This document shows, one piece after another, positions 27,435 through 36,355 of a stretch of DNA of 64,000 nt (positions within the stretch are counted from its first letter, which is position 1; each line of letters begins with the position of its first letter). Made by a program: the position numbers and the translations under genes. Location: positions 372,001-436,000 of the forward strand of contig NZ_QWEY01000002.1 of assembly GCF_003443995.1 (NCBI RefSeq), given 5' to 3'. The DNA is from Pseudotabrizicola alkalilacus (lineage in GTDB: Bacteria; Pseudomonadota; Alphaproteobacteria; Rhodobacterales; Rhodobacteraceae). The notes below the pieces were generated by a model. That model saw nothing but the letters and a program-made list of their open reading frames with translations. It was not told the origin of the DNA and did not search any database.

Positions 27435-28529
27435 TTATTTACCCCCGGCGTTTTCCTTGGCGGTTTCAAGGGCATGCAGGTTGGCTTGCCGGATTTTTGC
27501 TGCGGCATCGTCGTAAAGAAAGGGCAAAAAGGCATAGCGCCGCCCTTTTGTCACGGTCGATACCCGGTGCAAAAGCGAGCAGGAAAACACCACCGCCCCC
27601 CCCGGCGGGGCTTTGAAGGACCGCGGGCCGTATTCGGGAAAGCTGACCTCTCCCCCCTCGAAATCATCATTCAGATTGATCGACACGGCAAAGCGCCGAT
27701 GCGCGGTGCCAGAGGTGGTGTTGTCGCGGTGCGGTGCGAAGTGGCCGCCTTCGGCGGCGTCATAGCATGATACAATATAGCGCTCCATCCGGGTGACATG
27801 GAACTGATGCGCCTTGGCGATTTGCGGCACCACCCGCCGTATGAACCGGCCTTGCAGGGCTGCGATCAGTTCGGGGTCATTCAGGGTGATGTCGCGGCGG
27901 CTTTTGTGGCTGCGGTCCTTCATCCCGATGGTTTTGCCATCCACTTCGCGCATGAAACCGGACTCTTCGCCGCCCTGCGCGTCATAGAGGTCGATCAGGT
28001 GGCGGCAGAGGTTGGGTTCGAACACATTTGGCAAAAGCAGGATCGGCGCCTGCAATTCCACCCCGGCAAAGCGGGCGGGCGGGGGAAGGCTGGCGACATA
28101 GTCGATCACCTGCGCCGCGCGGCTGCCCGTGTCGTCAAAGGGGATCACATTCAGCACCCGCATGGTGGGGTCCGTGATCACCCAGAGGGGGCTGCGTGTA
28201 TCATTCCGGGCCGCGCCGTACAGACGGCTGGCGGTCAGGTCGCTGTCCCAGATGAAGCGGCGGCCGGGGGTGCGGTTGGTCAACCGGCTTTCGTCGGCGG
28301 GGTCGGACGAGATGCCGAAAAAGCTGGCGTGATCATCGTCGAACACATCGTCGCGGGACAGGGCCGTGGTGACGGCCTCTTGCGCGCGGGTGTCGGACAG
28401 CGCGTGGAAAAAGCACAGCACCAGATAGCGGCCAGCAGCGGTATCAATGGCATAGCGCGGGTTTGCGGCAGAGCGCTGTGTGAACGAAGGGGCGGGATCG
28501 CCGGGGGCGAGCAGGACTGGATGGGGCAT
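27435..28529 (-). CDS. Peroxiredoxin-like domain fused to 2-oxoglutarate/Fe(II) oxygenase
   Basis: A 364-residue two-domain protein. Residues 1-150 look like an AhpC/TSA fold (PAPSFTQRSAANPRYAIDTAAG, FFGISSDPADES, FIWDSDLTASRLYG) but the usual peroxidatic Cys position reads SDTRAQ with no Cys. Residues about 165-355 are a prolyl-4-hydroxylase-like oxygenase: metal ligands in HFAPHRDNT near 265, the distal His in LLHRVS near 321 and the 2-oxoglutarate Arg in KGRRYAFLPF. The N-terminal part is likely a non-catalytic or redox-sensing module. Substrate unknown. It is 140 bases upstream of trxB's 3' end on the same strand. Confidence 0.75.
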   Translation of the reverse strand: MPHPVLLAPGDPAPSFTQRSAANPRYAIDTAAGRYLVLCFFHALSDTRAQEAVTTALSRDDVFDDDHASFFGISSDPADESRLTNRTPGRRFIWDSDLTASRLYGAARNDTRSPLWVITDPTMRVLNVIPFDDTGSRAAQVIDYVASLPPPARFAGVELQAPILLLPNVFEPNLCRHLIDLYDAQGGEESGFMREVDGKTIGMKDRSHKSRRDITLNDPELIAALQGRFIRRVVPQIAKAHQFHVTRMERYIVSCYDAAEGGHFAPHRDNTTSGTAHRRFAVSINLNDDFEGGEVSFPEYGPRSFKAPPGGAVVFSCSLLHRVSTVTKGRRYAFLPFLYDDAAAKIRQANLHALETAKENAGGK

Positions 28530-28622
28530 TGCACCTGTGGGACTTGGAACGCGGGGGCAATGTCGCGGGTGTGATGTGCCCCGGTCAACCCGAACCCGGC
28601 GCGGTCACGAATACGTTATGGC

Positions 28623-28649
28623 GGCTGGCGCTTGCGGGCTGCGCCAGCC
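28623..28649 (-). terminator. Hairpin after trxB
   Basis: GGCTGGCGC and GCGCCAGCC (nine pairs) around a nine-base loop, 20 bases past the trxB stop codon on the minus strand. It lacks a U-tract, so its role as a terminator is tentative. Confidence 0.4.
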
Positions 28650-28669
28650 GGTCGGTGGTGACTTTGGTG

Positions 28670-29632
28670 TTATTCGGCGGCTTTCAGCATCGCATCTTGT
28701 GCCGCGATAAACCGCTCTGCATCCAATGCCGCCATGCAGCCCATTCCGGCGCTGGTGACGGCCTGACGGTAGACATGGTCGGTCAGATCGCCGGCCGCAA
28801 AGACACCGGGAATGGTGGTGCGGGTGGTGCCGGGTTCGACCGTGACATAGCCGCCCGAATGCAGCTCCAGCTGATCCTTGACCAGTTCCGACGCAGGCGC
28901 ATGGCCGATGGCAACGAAAAAGCCGTGGCAGGGCACGTCCTTGACCTCGCCCGTCAGCAGGTTGCGGGTACGGACTGCGGTGACCGACAGCGGGGCCTCA
29001 TCGCCGAGAATCTCGGTGACTTCGGAATTCCACAGCATTTCGATCTTGGGGTGCTTGAACAACCGGTCCTGCATGATCTTTTCGGCGCGAAGCGAGTCGC
29101 GGCGGTGGATCAGCGTGACCTTGGTGGCGAAATTGGTCAGGAACAGCGCTTCTTCAACCGCCGTATTGCCGCCGCCGATCACCACCACCTCTTTGCCCCG
29201 GTAGAAGAACCCGTCGCAGGTGGCGCAGGCTGACACGCCAAAGCCCTTGAATTTCTCTTCCGACGGCAGGCCCAGCCATTTGGCCTGTGCGCCGGTCGCA
29301 AGGATGACCGCATCGGCGGTATAAGTGGTGCCGCTGTCGGCGCTGGCGACAAAGGGGCGCTGCGACAGGTCAAGTGCTGTGATGTAATCGCTGATGATCT
29401 CGGCGCCCATGGCCTGCGCGTGATCCTGCATCCGCACCATCAGATCAGGGCCCTGCACATGGGTATCGCCGGGCCAGTTCTCGACCTCGGTCGTGATGGT
29501 CAGCTGGCCGCCGGGTTGCAGGCCCTGCACCAGAATGGGGTTGAGCATGGCGCGGGCGGCATAGACCGCCGCCGTGTATCCCGCCGGGCCGGAGCCGATG
29601 ATCAGAACGCGTGTATGCCGAGTGTTGCCCAT
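28670..29632 (-). CDS. trxB: Thioredoxin reductase
   Basis: NADPH-dependent flavoprotein reducing thioredoxin; 320 residues. FAD-binding [16 protein letters not shown] is at the N-terminus, the redox pair is in CATCDGFFY near 134-137, the NADPH motif is [13 protein letters not shown], and [15 protein letters not shown] closes the FAD site. The start at 29632 ([13 protein letters not shown]) is the family one. It is divergent from an Lrp-type regulator, with 191 bases between them. Confidence 0.95.
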   Translation of the reverse strand: MGNTRHTRVLIIGSGPAGYTAAVYAARAMLNPILVQGLQPGGQLTITTEVENWPGDTHVQGPDLMVRMQDHAQAMGAEIISDYITALDLSQRPFVASADSGTTYTADAVILATGAQAKWLGLPSEEKFKGFGVSACATCDGFFYRGKEVVVIGGGNTAVEEALFLTNFATKVTLIHRRDSLRAEKIMQDRLFKHPKIEMLWNSEVTEILGDEAPLSVTAVRTRNLLTGEVKDVPCHGFFVAIGHAPASELVKDQLELHSGGYVTVEPGTTRTTIPGVFAAGDLTDHVYRQAVTSAGMGCMAALDAERFIAAQDAMLKAAE

Positions 29633-29823
29633 GGTGCCCTCATCTTTTCCGTGCGGGTTTGATATAGGCGGTTGCGGGCAGGGCGGAAACCCCCTGCGAT
29701 CTGCAGGCGGCATTGCAGAAATATGCGGCCGGCGGGTGGATTGGCGAAATATTCCTGCGCTGTGTTGAAACATTGTTGCGTGACGGCGGGGGCGGGCCTA
29801 GATAAGCGCAAAAGGAGTCCCCC

Positions 29824-30324
29824 ATGGCCGTCTCAAAGCTCGATCCGATCGACCGTCAGATTCTGGCGGAATTGCAGGCTGACGGGCGGATGACCAACGT
29901 GGAACTGGCCAAGCGTGTGGGCATTTCCGCGCCGCCCTGTCTTCGCCGGGTGCGGACGCTGGAAGAGGCGGGCTATATCAAAGGCTATCACGCCGACATC
30001 GACGCGCGCGAGCTTGGGTTCGAGGTACAGGTCTTTGCCATGGTGCGGCTGCAAAGTCAGGCCGAGGCCGATCTGGCGACATTCGAAGCGCGCTGCCGCG
30101 CCTGGCCCTTGGTGCGTGAGTGTCACATGCTGAACGGTGAGATTGATTTCATTCTGAAATGCGTGGCCCCGGATCTGTCGTCATTTCAAAGCTTTCTGAC
30201 CGGCGATCTGCTCAAGGCCGAGAATGTGGCGAATGTGAAAACATCGCTGGTGATCCGCTGTGCCAAGGACGACCCCGGCGTGCCGTTTGATGTGCTGGAG
30301 GCGCGGCTGGCCAAAACCGCCTGA
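29824..30324 (+). CDS. Lrp/AsnC family transcriptional regulator
   Basis: A 166-residue regulator. The N-terminal helix-turn-helix reads LDPIDRQILAELQADGRMTN with VGISAPPCLRRVRTLEEAGYI, and the C-terminal RAM domain (from about 70) includes FEVQVFAMVRLQSQ and LNGEIDFILKCVAPD. Such proteins usually sense amino acids; the target is not evident, although divergence from trxB allows control of that gene. Some Lrp-like genes beside trxB in Rhodobacteraceae are conserved in this position. Confidence 0.9.
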   Translation: MAVSKLDPIDRQILAELQADGRMTNVELAKRVGISAPPCLRRVRTLEEAGYIKGYHADIDARELGFEVQVFAMVRLQSQAEADLATFEARCRAWPLVRECHMLNGEIDFILKCVAPDLSSFQSFLTGDLLKAENVANVKTSLVIRCAKDDPGVPFDVLEARLAKTA

Positions 30325-30384
30325 CCTGCGCCGAGCTATAAACCTGCGCACCCCATCCGTCAGGGATAACAGGGCTGCATAAGC

Positions 30385-30426
30385 AAAAAACGGTCCCGTT
30401 AACGTGCCAGAGGAGCACCGGGACCG
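30385..30426 (-). terminator. Intrinsic terminator of the candidate small RNA
   Basis: Stem CGGTCCCG/CGGGACCG with a nested GTGC-TCCTCTG-GCAC hairpin, followed on the minus strand by six T residues. Confidence 0.8.
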
Positions 30427-30527
30427 CTTTTGCCAAAGCAACAATCCTGCTGTCCGACGCGGCCCACGTTACTTCGCGCGGGTCTTACACCGTCGGCCAG
30501 ACCACCATGCAGGTGGTAGACCGTGAT
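30385..30527 (-). ncRNA. Candidate small RNA of about 140 nt
   Basis: An own promoter (30534-30562) and an intrinsic terminator (30385-30426) bracket a non-coding minus-strand transcript. No open frame with a ribosome-binding site is inside. Foldable parts include ACCACC with GGTGGT (a five-base loop), CCGACG with CGTCGG enclosing about 30 bases, and CCTGC with GCAGG around those. The terminator hairpin displays TCCTCT in its loop, an anti-Shine-Dalgarno-like sequence seen in some alphaproteobacterial sRNAs. I do not recognise it as SRP, 6S, tmRNA or RNase P RNA; 6S is not excluded. Confidence 0.55.
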
Positions 30528-30533
30528 GAAGAG

Positions 30534-30562
30534 ATAATGGCGAGAATCGGGCGCTTGGTCAA
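30534..30562 (-). promoter_or_regulatory. Promoter of the candidate small RNA
   Basis: On the minus strand, TTGACC (30562-30557) and CATTAT (30539-30534) are separated by 17 bases. No coding frame follows it; the next element downstream is the terminator about 140 bases away. Confidence 0.6.
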
Positions 30563-30682
30563 AGGGTTTTCGCAATTGGTGGGGATTTGTGTCCAAACCG
30601 GGCCGGATGGCCGCATTGTTCGGGCGGTGACAACGCAAATCGGCCAATTATGGCCGGACCGTGTTGGTCACGCGTCAATAAT

Positions 30683-30715
30683 CAAAACGGGCCGTGCAAT
30701 GCACGGCCCGTTTTG
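30683..30715. terminator. Bidirectional intrinsic terminator
   Basis: Perfect 15-base arms AAAACGGGCCGTGCA and TGCACGGCCCGTTTT around one base, with U-runs on both strands. It follows the 48-residue minus-strand gene by 30 bases. Confidence 0.85.
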
Positions 30716-30744
30716 TATCGAAATTGATTCGGTAAGCTGGTCGG

Positions 30745-30891
30745 TCAGCGGGCGGCGATGGCGCGCGGCTTGGCGGCGACAGCTTTCAACGCCTCGGGTT
30801 TGCGTCGGGCAGAGCGGGCCCATGGCAGGGCGATCTGTTGCTCAAGGCTGGCAGCGATTGCGGATTTCAGCCAGCGGCGTTCTTTTTTCAT
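30745..30891 (-). CDS. 48-residue basic protein
   Basis: ATG at 30891 with AAGGGA upstream, 48 codons, TGA at 30745, then a strong terminator. The peptide begins MKKERRWLKSAIAASLEQQI and continues with ALPWARSARRKPEALKA and an Ala/Arg tail. It is strongly basic, with no membrane segment. Short proteins opening with a KERRWLKS-type stretch and an ALPWAR block look conserved in Rhodobacteraceae from memory, without a known function. The own start signal and terminator favour a real gene. Confidence 0.65.
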   Translation of the reverse strand: MKKERRWLKSAIAASLEQQIALPWARSARRKPEALKAVAAKPRAIAAR

Positions 30892-31151
30892 GATCCGGTG
30901 TCCCTTGTTCTGTGTGTCTTGCGACCTTGAGACAAATTTGACCTGTCTTTGGGGCGGCCAAGGGGCGGCAAATGTGAAAGATTGTGGTCAGCACAGGCAC
31001 GGCGTTGGGCAAATGTGGCGGGCAGACGCCGCTGCGAATGACCTGTGAATTAAGGGCGCTGGAAACAATCGGGTTAAAAATCCGCCGATTGTTTCCGGAT
31101 TGCGCGGCCAGTTTCGCCGCATTCCTGCCGCAGATCGCAGATGGATCACCC

Positions 31152-31901
31152 CTAAAGCCGGATCACCGAGATCAGGCGGCCATAATCAGCCTCGCCCGCA
31201 TGGGTGGTGCGGCGAAAGGAAAAGAATCGGTCGGCGTCGTGATAGGTGCAGTGCCGGGTCCATTCGGCATGGCCCACCCCCGCCGTGCGCAGCCGGTGCA
31301 GGCCAAAGCCGGGCAGGTCAAACAGCATCCGGTCGCCGGCGCCATTGACGAAAAAGCGGCTGTTGGCCGGGTCTTCATCGGTAAAGGTCTCGTAAAATTC
31401 CGCTCCCACCTCATAGGCGCGTTGGCTGATGCAGGGGCCGATGACGGCGGCGATGTCGGCGCGGTCTGCCCCCAACGATTCCATCGCGTCCAGCGTCGCC
31501 TCCAGCACGCCATTGAATGCACCGCGCCATCCGGCATGGGCGGCCCCGATCACGCCCGCCTTTGCATCGGCGAACAGCACCGGCTGGCAATCCGCGCTCA
31601 GCACCGACAGGGCCACGCCGGGGGTGGCGGTCACCAGCGCATCGGCATGCGGGCGCACCGGCAGCGGGCCGTTTGCCGCAATCACCTGCGCGGAATGCAC
31701 CTGATGCACGCCGATCAGGTGATCCAGCGGCACCTCCATCGCGGCGGCCACGCGGGCGCGGTTGATCGCCACCGCATCCGACAGATCGGTGGACCCGGCT
31801 CCACAATTCAGCCCGGCAAAAATGCCCGAAGACGCGCCGCCCTTGCGGGTAAAGAACCCGTGGCGAACCGGCAGCGCGTCTGAGGTGATGATGTCCAGCA
31901 T
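31152..31901 (-). CDS. pgeF: Peptidoglycan editing factor / purine nucleoside phosphorylase (YfiH, LACC1)
   Basis: A 249-residue protein of the YfiH family. The start MLDIITSDALPVRHGFFTRKGG follows the family, and a longer frame overlaps the upstream gene. Metal ligands are in IGVHQVHSAQV (near residue 63), LSADCQPVLFAD and AHAGWRGAFNGV, then CTYHDADRFFSFRR at the end. Family members remove mis-added amino acids from peptidoglycan precursors or act on purine nucleosides. It is the last gene of lgt-midA-pgeF, four bases behind the methyltransferase. Confidence 0.9.
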   Translation of the reverse strand: MLDIITSDALPVRHGFFTRKGGASSGIFAGLNCGAGSTDLSDAVAINRARVAAAMEVPLDHLIGVHQVHSAQVIAANGPLPVRPHADALVTATPGVALSVLSADCQPVLFADAKAGVIGAAHAGWRGAFNGVLEATLDAMESLGADRADIAAVIGPCISQRAYEVGAEFYETFTDEDPANSRFFVNGAGDRMLFDLPGFGLHRLRTAGVGHAEWTRHCTYHDADRFFSFRRTTHAGEADYGRLISVIRL

Positions 31902-31905
31902 GGTG

Positions 31906-32961
31906 TCAGGCAAATCCGGGTGGTGGGGCTGTGCCGGGGCGGAAAAGCCCAAGCACTTTGAACAACGAACCCATTTCTTCGGGGTGGGTCAAGCGCCGAT
32001 GCGCTGCAAGGTGCGATTGCAGGGCTGGACCGGTCAAGGATTGGGCAAGCCGCGCCGCACGTGCGTCTACCCCGAGGCGGGACAGAAACAGGCCCTGCTT
32101 GGTAAAGACATGCGGCAGGCCGCACATCCGGGCCAGCGCCTCAAAATCGACATGGGCGGTCAGATCGGCCAGGCCCGGTTCCGCCAGCGGATCGGCAAAG
32201 GCATGCCGGCGCAGGGCCTGAAACGTATCGCCCGTGGACCGCCAGCCGCCGTAATCGGCGATCAGGGCCGCACCGCAATGGTCCCGGATGCGGTGGCCGA
32301 TGGTTTCCGCGTAGGGGCGGGCGGCCGGGCAGACCTCGACCACGCGGCCCGGCACCGGATCGTTGAAAGCGGGGATATCAAGGGTCTGGTGGATCGGGTC
32401 GGACAGGCCAAAGGCCAAGCGCCCGTCCTGCACCCCGACCAGCCGCTCGCGCCACACGGTTCCGTCAAACTGGAACTGGTGGATCGGCAGGGCATCGAAA
32501 AACTCATTGGCCAGCAGAAACAGCGGCTGTTCGGGCAGATCGTCGATTTGGCCTGCGTGGGTGATGGCGTGCGGCTCCAGTCGCTTGCGTTGCTGCGCGC
32601 GCAGGGCGGGCGAGGCCTCCAGCAGCACCACCTGCGCGCCGGCGTGAAAGCCCGGCACGGCGCGGGTGGCGCGCAACACATCGGCCATCAGCGTACCGCG
32701 ACCGGGGCCAAGCTCGGCCAGCGTGAACGGCGCGGGTGCGCCCTGATCCAGCCAGGCCTGCGCCAGTGACAGGCCCAACAGCTCGCCGAACATCTGGCTG
32801 ATTTCCGGGGCGGTGGTGAAGTCCCCCGCCACGCCAAACGGGGTGCGGGTGGTGTAATAGCCGTGATCGGGGTGCAACAGACACTCGGCCATATACTCGG
32901 CCAGCGTCATCGGGCCGGTGGCCGCAATCCGTGCCGCGATGATCCGGCCCAGCTCTGTCAT
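31906..32961 (-). CDS. MidA/NDUFAF7-type SAM-dependent methyltransferase
   Basis: A 351-residue protein of the DUF185/MidA family, the homologue of the mitochondrial complex I arginine methyltransferase NDUFAF7. The SAM site is [20 protein letters not shown] (about residue 88), preceded by [30 protein letters not shown] and AALIADYGG are further family blocks. ATG 32961 overlaps the lgt stop as ATGA, showing translational coupling. The substrate in bacteria is not settled; NDUFS2-like modification is inferred. Confidence 0.9.
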   Translation of the reverse strand: MTELGRIIAARIAATGPMTLAEYMAECLLHPDHGYYTTRTPFGVAGDFTTAPEISQMFGELLGLSLAQAWLDQGAPAPFTLAELGPGRGTLMADVLRATRAVPGFHAGAQVVLLEASPALRAQQRKRLEPHAITHAGQIDDLPEQPLFLLANEFFDALPIHQFQFDGTVWRERLVGVQDGRLAFGLSDPIHQTLDIPAFNDPVPGRVVEVCPAARPYAETIGHRIRDHCGAALIADYGGWRSTGDTFQALRRHAFADPLAEPGLADLTAHVDFEALARMCGLPHVFTKQGLFLSRLGVDARAARLAQSLTGPALQSHLAAHRRLTHPEEMGSLFKVLGLFRPGTAPPPGFA

Positions 32962-33833
32962 GCAGGCCGCGCGCGCAGCAGCAGCCACAGCCCCACCGCG
33001 ATCATCGGCAACGACAGGATCTGCCCCATGGTCAGCCCATAGCCGCCGAAGTGCAGGGCAAGGCCCAGCGGATTGCCGTCGGTGATGAACTGCGCATCGG
33101 GCTGGCGCACGAACTCGACCACAAGGCGCGCCGCGCCATAGCCGGTCAGGAACAGCCCGGTCAGTGCGCCGGGCCATTTCAGCCAGCCGCGCCGATAGGC
33201 CAGCCACAGCAGCACAAGGCCCAGCAGCAGGCCTTCCAGCACCGCCTCATACAGCTGGCTCGGGTGGCGGGCGCAGATGCCGGTCACATCGGGGCAGGTC
33301 TGCGCCGCATCGCCGGGAAAGGCCACGCCCCAGGGCATCGTGGTCGGGCGGCCCCACAGCTCGGCATTGATGAAATTCGCGATCCGGCCCAGAAACAGCC
33401 CCAACGGGGCGGCCAGTGCCATGATATCGGCGGCCTTGAGCATCGGAATGCCCTCACGCCGGCAAAACACGATGCCCGCCACCACCACGCCCAGAAAGCC
33501 GCCGTGGAACGACATGCCGCCCTCCCACACCTTGAGGATCGCGGCGGGGTTCTGCAGATAGAACCCCGGCTGGTAGAACAGCACAAATCCCAGACGCCCG
33601 CCCAGAATGACACCGATGATCACCCAGGTCAGCAACCGCTCCACCTGATCCGCGTTCATTGGTGGCGCGCCGTGCCACAGCGCGGGCCGCCGCAGGGTAT
33701 CCAGCGCCAGCCGCCAGCCACCGATCAGCCCGACGATATAGGCCACCGCATACCAGCGCAGGGCAAAGGTCATGCCAAAGATGTCGATGGCAAAGATCTC
33801 GGGCGAGATCTGCGGGAACGGAAGGTAAGACAT
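32958..33833 (-). CDS. lgt: Prolipoprotein diacylglyceryl transferase
   Basis: Inner-membrane enzyme transferring diacylglycerol to the lipobox Cys of prelipoproteins; 291 residues with about seven membrane spans. [14 protein letters not shown] has the essential His region, and [16 protein letters not shown] is the Lgt signature. I chose ATG 33833 ([17 protein letters not shown]) as the family start. It leads the lgt-midA-pgeF operon and is divergent from ubiK. Confidence 0.95.
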   Translation of the reverse strand: MSYLPFPQISPEIFAIDIFGMTFALRWYAVAYIVGLIGGWRLALDTLRRPALWHGAPPMNADQVERLLTWVIIGVILGGRLGFVLFYQPGFYLQNPAAILKVWEGGMSFHGGFLGVVVAGIVFCRREGIPMLKAADIMALAAPLGLFLGRIANFINAELWGRPTTMPWGVAFPGDAAQTCPDVTGICARHPSQLYEAVLEGLLLGLVLLWLAYRRGWLKWPGALTGLFLTGYGAARLVVEFVRQPDAQFITDGNPLGLALHFGGYGLTMGQILSLPMIAVGLWLLLRARPA

Positions 33834-33973
33834 GGCACCTCGGCTGTCGGTTGTCCGATATGTCGGCAGGGGGGTTGTCGGCAGGTGGGGCCGACTTGTC
33901 AATGTGCCGCACTGACTTGCGGCATGGGTCTACGGGGCCATATAAGGATTGCAGAGCAACAAGGACCAGTCCC

Positions 33974-34234
33974 ATGCAAAGCCGCAACAAGATCCTCGAC
34001 GACCTCAGCCAGCTGATGACCAATGCCATGGGCGTGGCACAGGGTGCCAAGACCGAGGCGGAAACCGCGATGAAGGGTCTGATGGACCGCTGGCTGGCCG
34101 ACCGCGATTTCGTCACGCGTGAGGAATTCGATGCCGTGCGCACCATGGCGGTGAAAGCGCGCGAAGAAAACGCAGCCCTTGAGGCGCGGATTGCGGCACT
34201 CGAAGCCGCCAGCACCGGCAAACCGACAGCCTGA
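33974..34234 (+). CDS. ubiK: UbiK-like (BMFP) ubiquinone biosynthesis accessory factor
   Basis: An 86-residue helical protein. MQSRNKILDDLSQLMTNAMG and the C-terminal coiled coil EEFDAVRTMAVKAREENAAL match the BMFP/UbiK family, which supports assembly of ubiquinone-synthesis enzymes at the membrane. It is a lone gene in the lgt intergenic region. Confidence 0.8.
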   Translation: MQSRNKILDDLSQLMTNAMGVAQGAKTEAETAMKGLMDRWLADRDFVTREEFDAVRTMAVKAREENAALEARIAALEAASTGKPTA

Positions 34235-34360
34235 TCCGGGCCGGGTCAACGGTTCTGACGCAAACTTGACAGCAAAGGCCGGGGCCGCAGCCAGCATTCG
34301 CTTGATCCGCGTCAGGGCCGCTTTACAGTGGCGCGCAATGATCCATGCCGGAGTGCGTTT

Positions 34361-35161
34361 ATGTCTGCCCTGAAGCCATTTTTTCTAGCCATTGGTTTTG
34401 CTGTTACCGCCACGGCCTCACAGGCGGCATCCTGCTCTGATACCGGCGGCCGGTATGAGGCGTGGAAGCCCGAGATGGCCGCCGAGGCCCGCGCCGAAGG
34501 TGTCGGCGAGCGCGGCATCGCGGCCTTGATGGGCACGTCCTATTCGCAAGCCACCATCGGGGCCGACCGCAACCAGAAAAGCTTTCGCTACACGCTGGAC
34601 AAGTTCATGCAGGTGCGCGGGGCCGAGACGATCATCAAGCAGGGCCGGTCGCGCAAGGCCAAGAATGCCGGGCTGTATGACGCGCTGGAACAGCGCTACG
34701 GCGTGCCCGCCGGGGTGCTGATCGCGATTCACGGCATGGAAACCGCCTTTGGCGGCTATATGGGCGATACCAACATCGTTTCGGCCATCGCCACACTGAC
34801 CTATGACTGCCGCCGCAGCGGCTTTTTCCGGCCGCATCTGATCGGCGCGCTGAAGCTGGTGGACGAAGGGTCGATCACCGCAAAATCGGTCGGGGCCAAG
34901 CATGGTGAATGGGGGCATACCCAGTTCCTGCCCGGCAACGCGCTGATATATGGCGTGGATGGCAACGGTGACGGCAAGGTTGATCTGAACAACCTGACCG
35001 ACGCGATGGCCTCGACCGCGAATTTCCTGCGGCAAAAAGGCTGGCAACCCGGCGCAGGCTATCAGGAGGGGCAGCCGAACTTTGCGGTGATCAAGCAGTG
35101 GAACGCCGCCACGGTCTATCAGCAGGCCATTGCGATCATGGGCAAACGCATCGACGGCTGA
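34361..35161 (+). CDS. Lytic murein transglycosylase (MltB-like)
   Basis: A 266-residue secreted peptidoglycan lyase. Signal peptide from MSALKPFFLAIGFAVTATAS, cleaved near AQAA. The catalytic Glu lies in IHGMETAFGGYMG near residue 127, and GHTQFLPGNALIYGVDGNGD plus TANFLRQKGWQPG are typical of family 3 lytic transglycosylases. Shorter than most MltB proteins; no lipobox, so it is likely periplasmic. Start 34361 chosen over an upstream ATG because it begins the signal peptide. Confidence 0.9.
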   Translation: MSALKPFFLAIGFAVTATASQAASCSDTGGRYEAWKPEMAAEARAEGVGERGIAALMGTSYSQATIGADRNQKSFRYTLDKFMQVRGAETIIKQGRSRKAKNAGLYDALEQRYGVPAGVLIAIHGMETAFGGYMGDTNIVSAIATLTYDCRRSGFFRPHLIGALKLVDEGSITAKSVGAKHGEWGHTQFLPGNALIYGVDGNGDGKVDLNNLTDAMASTANFLRQKGWQPGAGYQEGQPNFAVIKQWNAATVYQQAIAIMGKRIDG

Positions 35162-35200
35162 GCCGCAACAAGAGTGGAGGCTTTGCCATCACTTTTCCCC

Positions 35201-35229
35201 TTGCGCGTTGCCGTCCGCTGCCCTATTGA
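35201..35229 (+). promoter_or_regulatory. Probable tRNA-Glu promoter
   Basis: TTGCGC (35201-35206) and TATTGA (35224-35229) are separated by 17 bases, 10 bases before the tRNA 5' end. Confidence 0.45.
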
Positions 35230-35239
35230 CCCCGCCAGT

Positions 35240-35314
35240 GGCCCGTTCGTCTATCGGTTAGGACACCAGGTTTTCAACCTGGGAAGAGGGGTTCGACTCC
35301 CCTACGGGCTGCCA
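35240..35314 (+). tRNA. tRNA-Glu (anticodon TTC)
   Basis: Full cloverleaf of 75 bases. Acceptor GGCCCGT pairs with ACGGGCT (one G-U at the end), D arm GTCT...GGAC, anticodon stem ACCAGG/CCTGG with loop containing TTC, T arm AGGGG-TTCGACT-CCCCT, discriminator G and encoded CCA at 35312-35314. Accessory sequence begins immediately downstream, which fits tRNA 3' ends serving as integration sites, but no integrase or direct repeat of the tRNA end was found. Confidence 0.95.
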
Positions 35315-35638
35315 CTTTCTTCTGTAAATTGTTGATTTTGCTGCGAAATTCCTAAACTCCAAAATCCTACTACAGAACTACTACAGCGAAAAATCAGCCG
35401 CTTTTGACCTGCCGAAGCGCCAGAGCCGATCACGCATTCGTGAACAGGTGGCAGCAAGTTTCGGAAGTTTCGGCAATGCTGCGAACGCTACTTCGACAAA
35501 ATACTTGAACGTTCGCGCATTCTATACTATCTAGACAACAAGTCGGGTGCGCTGACCATTTTGCGGTGCTTCGAGGGGTTCCCTTGCCCGGCTTACCTAA
35601 ACTACGCGCAGGCTGCCTTCGGGCAGCCTTTTGCTTTG
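35315..35638. other. AT-rich stretch downstream of tRNA-Glu, no gene
   Basis: No supportable coding sequence. It contains a short direct repeat CTACTACAG (twice near 35370-35390) and a terminator near its end. Composition is lower in GC than the flanking genes, consistent with foreign DNA that begins right after the tRNA. Confidence 0.45.
35611..35632 (+). terminator. Intrinsic terminator upstream of the DUF3800 gene
   Basis: GGCTGCC, TTCG tetraloop, GGCAGCC, then TTTT. It would stop transcripts coming from the tRNA side, or regulate the following gene as an attenuator; no leader peptide is evident. Confidence 0.75.
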
Positions 35639-36355
35639 ATGGGGGAGAGTTCTTTGCATCTGTTCTACGTTGACGAATCCGGGTCTGTTGCCGACCCTTC
35701 GCAAAAATACTTCGTCTTGGCCGGGGTTGCTATCTTCGAACGAAAAACCCATTGGGTTGAGCAAGATTTGAATGCAATTGCGACAAAGTTCAACGCCGTT
35801 ACCCCGCACAACATTGAACTGCATGGTTCCCCCATGCGGTCAGGCCGTGACGGCTGGAAGGCGCATCCCCTCGCCGACCGCTTAGCGGCAATAAAAGACG
35901 CCCTTCAACATGGCGTTGCGAACCATCACCCGAAGGGGGTTCGACTGTTCGGTGCAGTCGTAAATTAAGCTGCGCTTGCCGGGGGTGATCCTGTTGTTCA
36001 CGCCTTCGAACAGATTACGAGCCGTTTCGACATGTTCTTGCGAAGGCTCTACTCGAAACATAGTGACCCACAACGCGGAATTATGGTCTTCGACAAGTCT
36101 TCGACAGAACAGCGCATTCAGACATTAGCGAGAGAGTTCAAATACACAGGCCACTCTTGGGGCACGACACAGAACTACGCCGAAGTTCCCTTGTTCCTTG
36201 ATTCGCGGGCATCGCGACTTATTCAACTTGCCGATTTGGTTGCCTATGCCCTGTTCCGACACTACGAACACGGCGACAGTTCATTCTATGATGTAATCAA
36301 AGATTGTTTCGACGCCGAAGGCGGTGTTAATCACGGACTATACGTAAAGAACTAA
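35639..36355 (+). pseudogene. DUF3800 family protein interrupted by one stop codon
   Basis: Two frames in the same phase, 35639-35968 and from 35969 to 36355, are separated only by a TAA at 35966-35968. Joined, they give about 238 residues of a DUF3800 protein. The N-terminus has LHLFYVDESGSVADPSQ with the conserved Asp-Glu, and the C-terminal half has IMVFDKSS, FLDSRASRLIQLADLVAYAL and the last acidic residues; this resembles an RNase H-like fold. DUF3800 genes are often seen in mobile islands and near toxin-antitoxin or defence genes. A TTG at 35653 with GGGGGAGAG in front is an alternative start. Confidence 0.7.
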
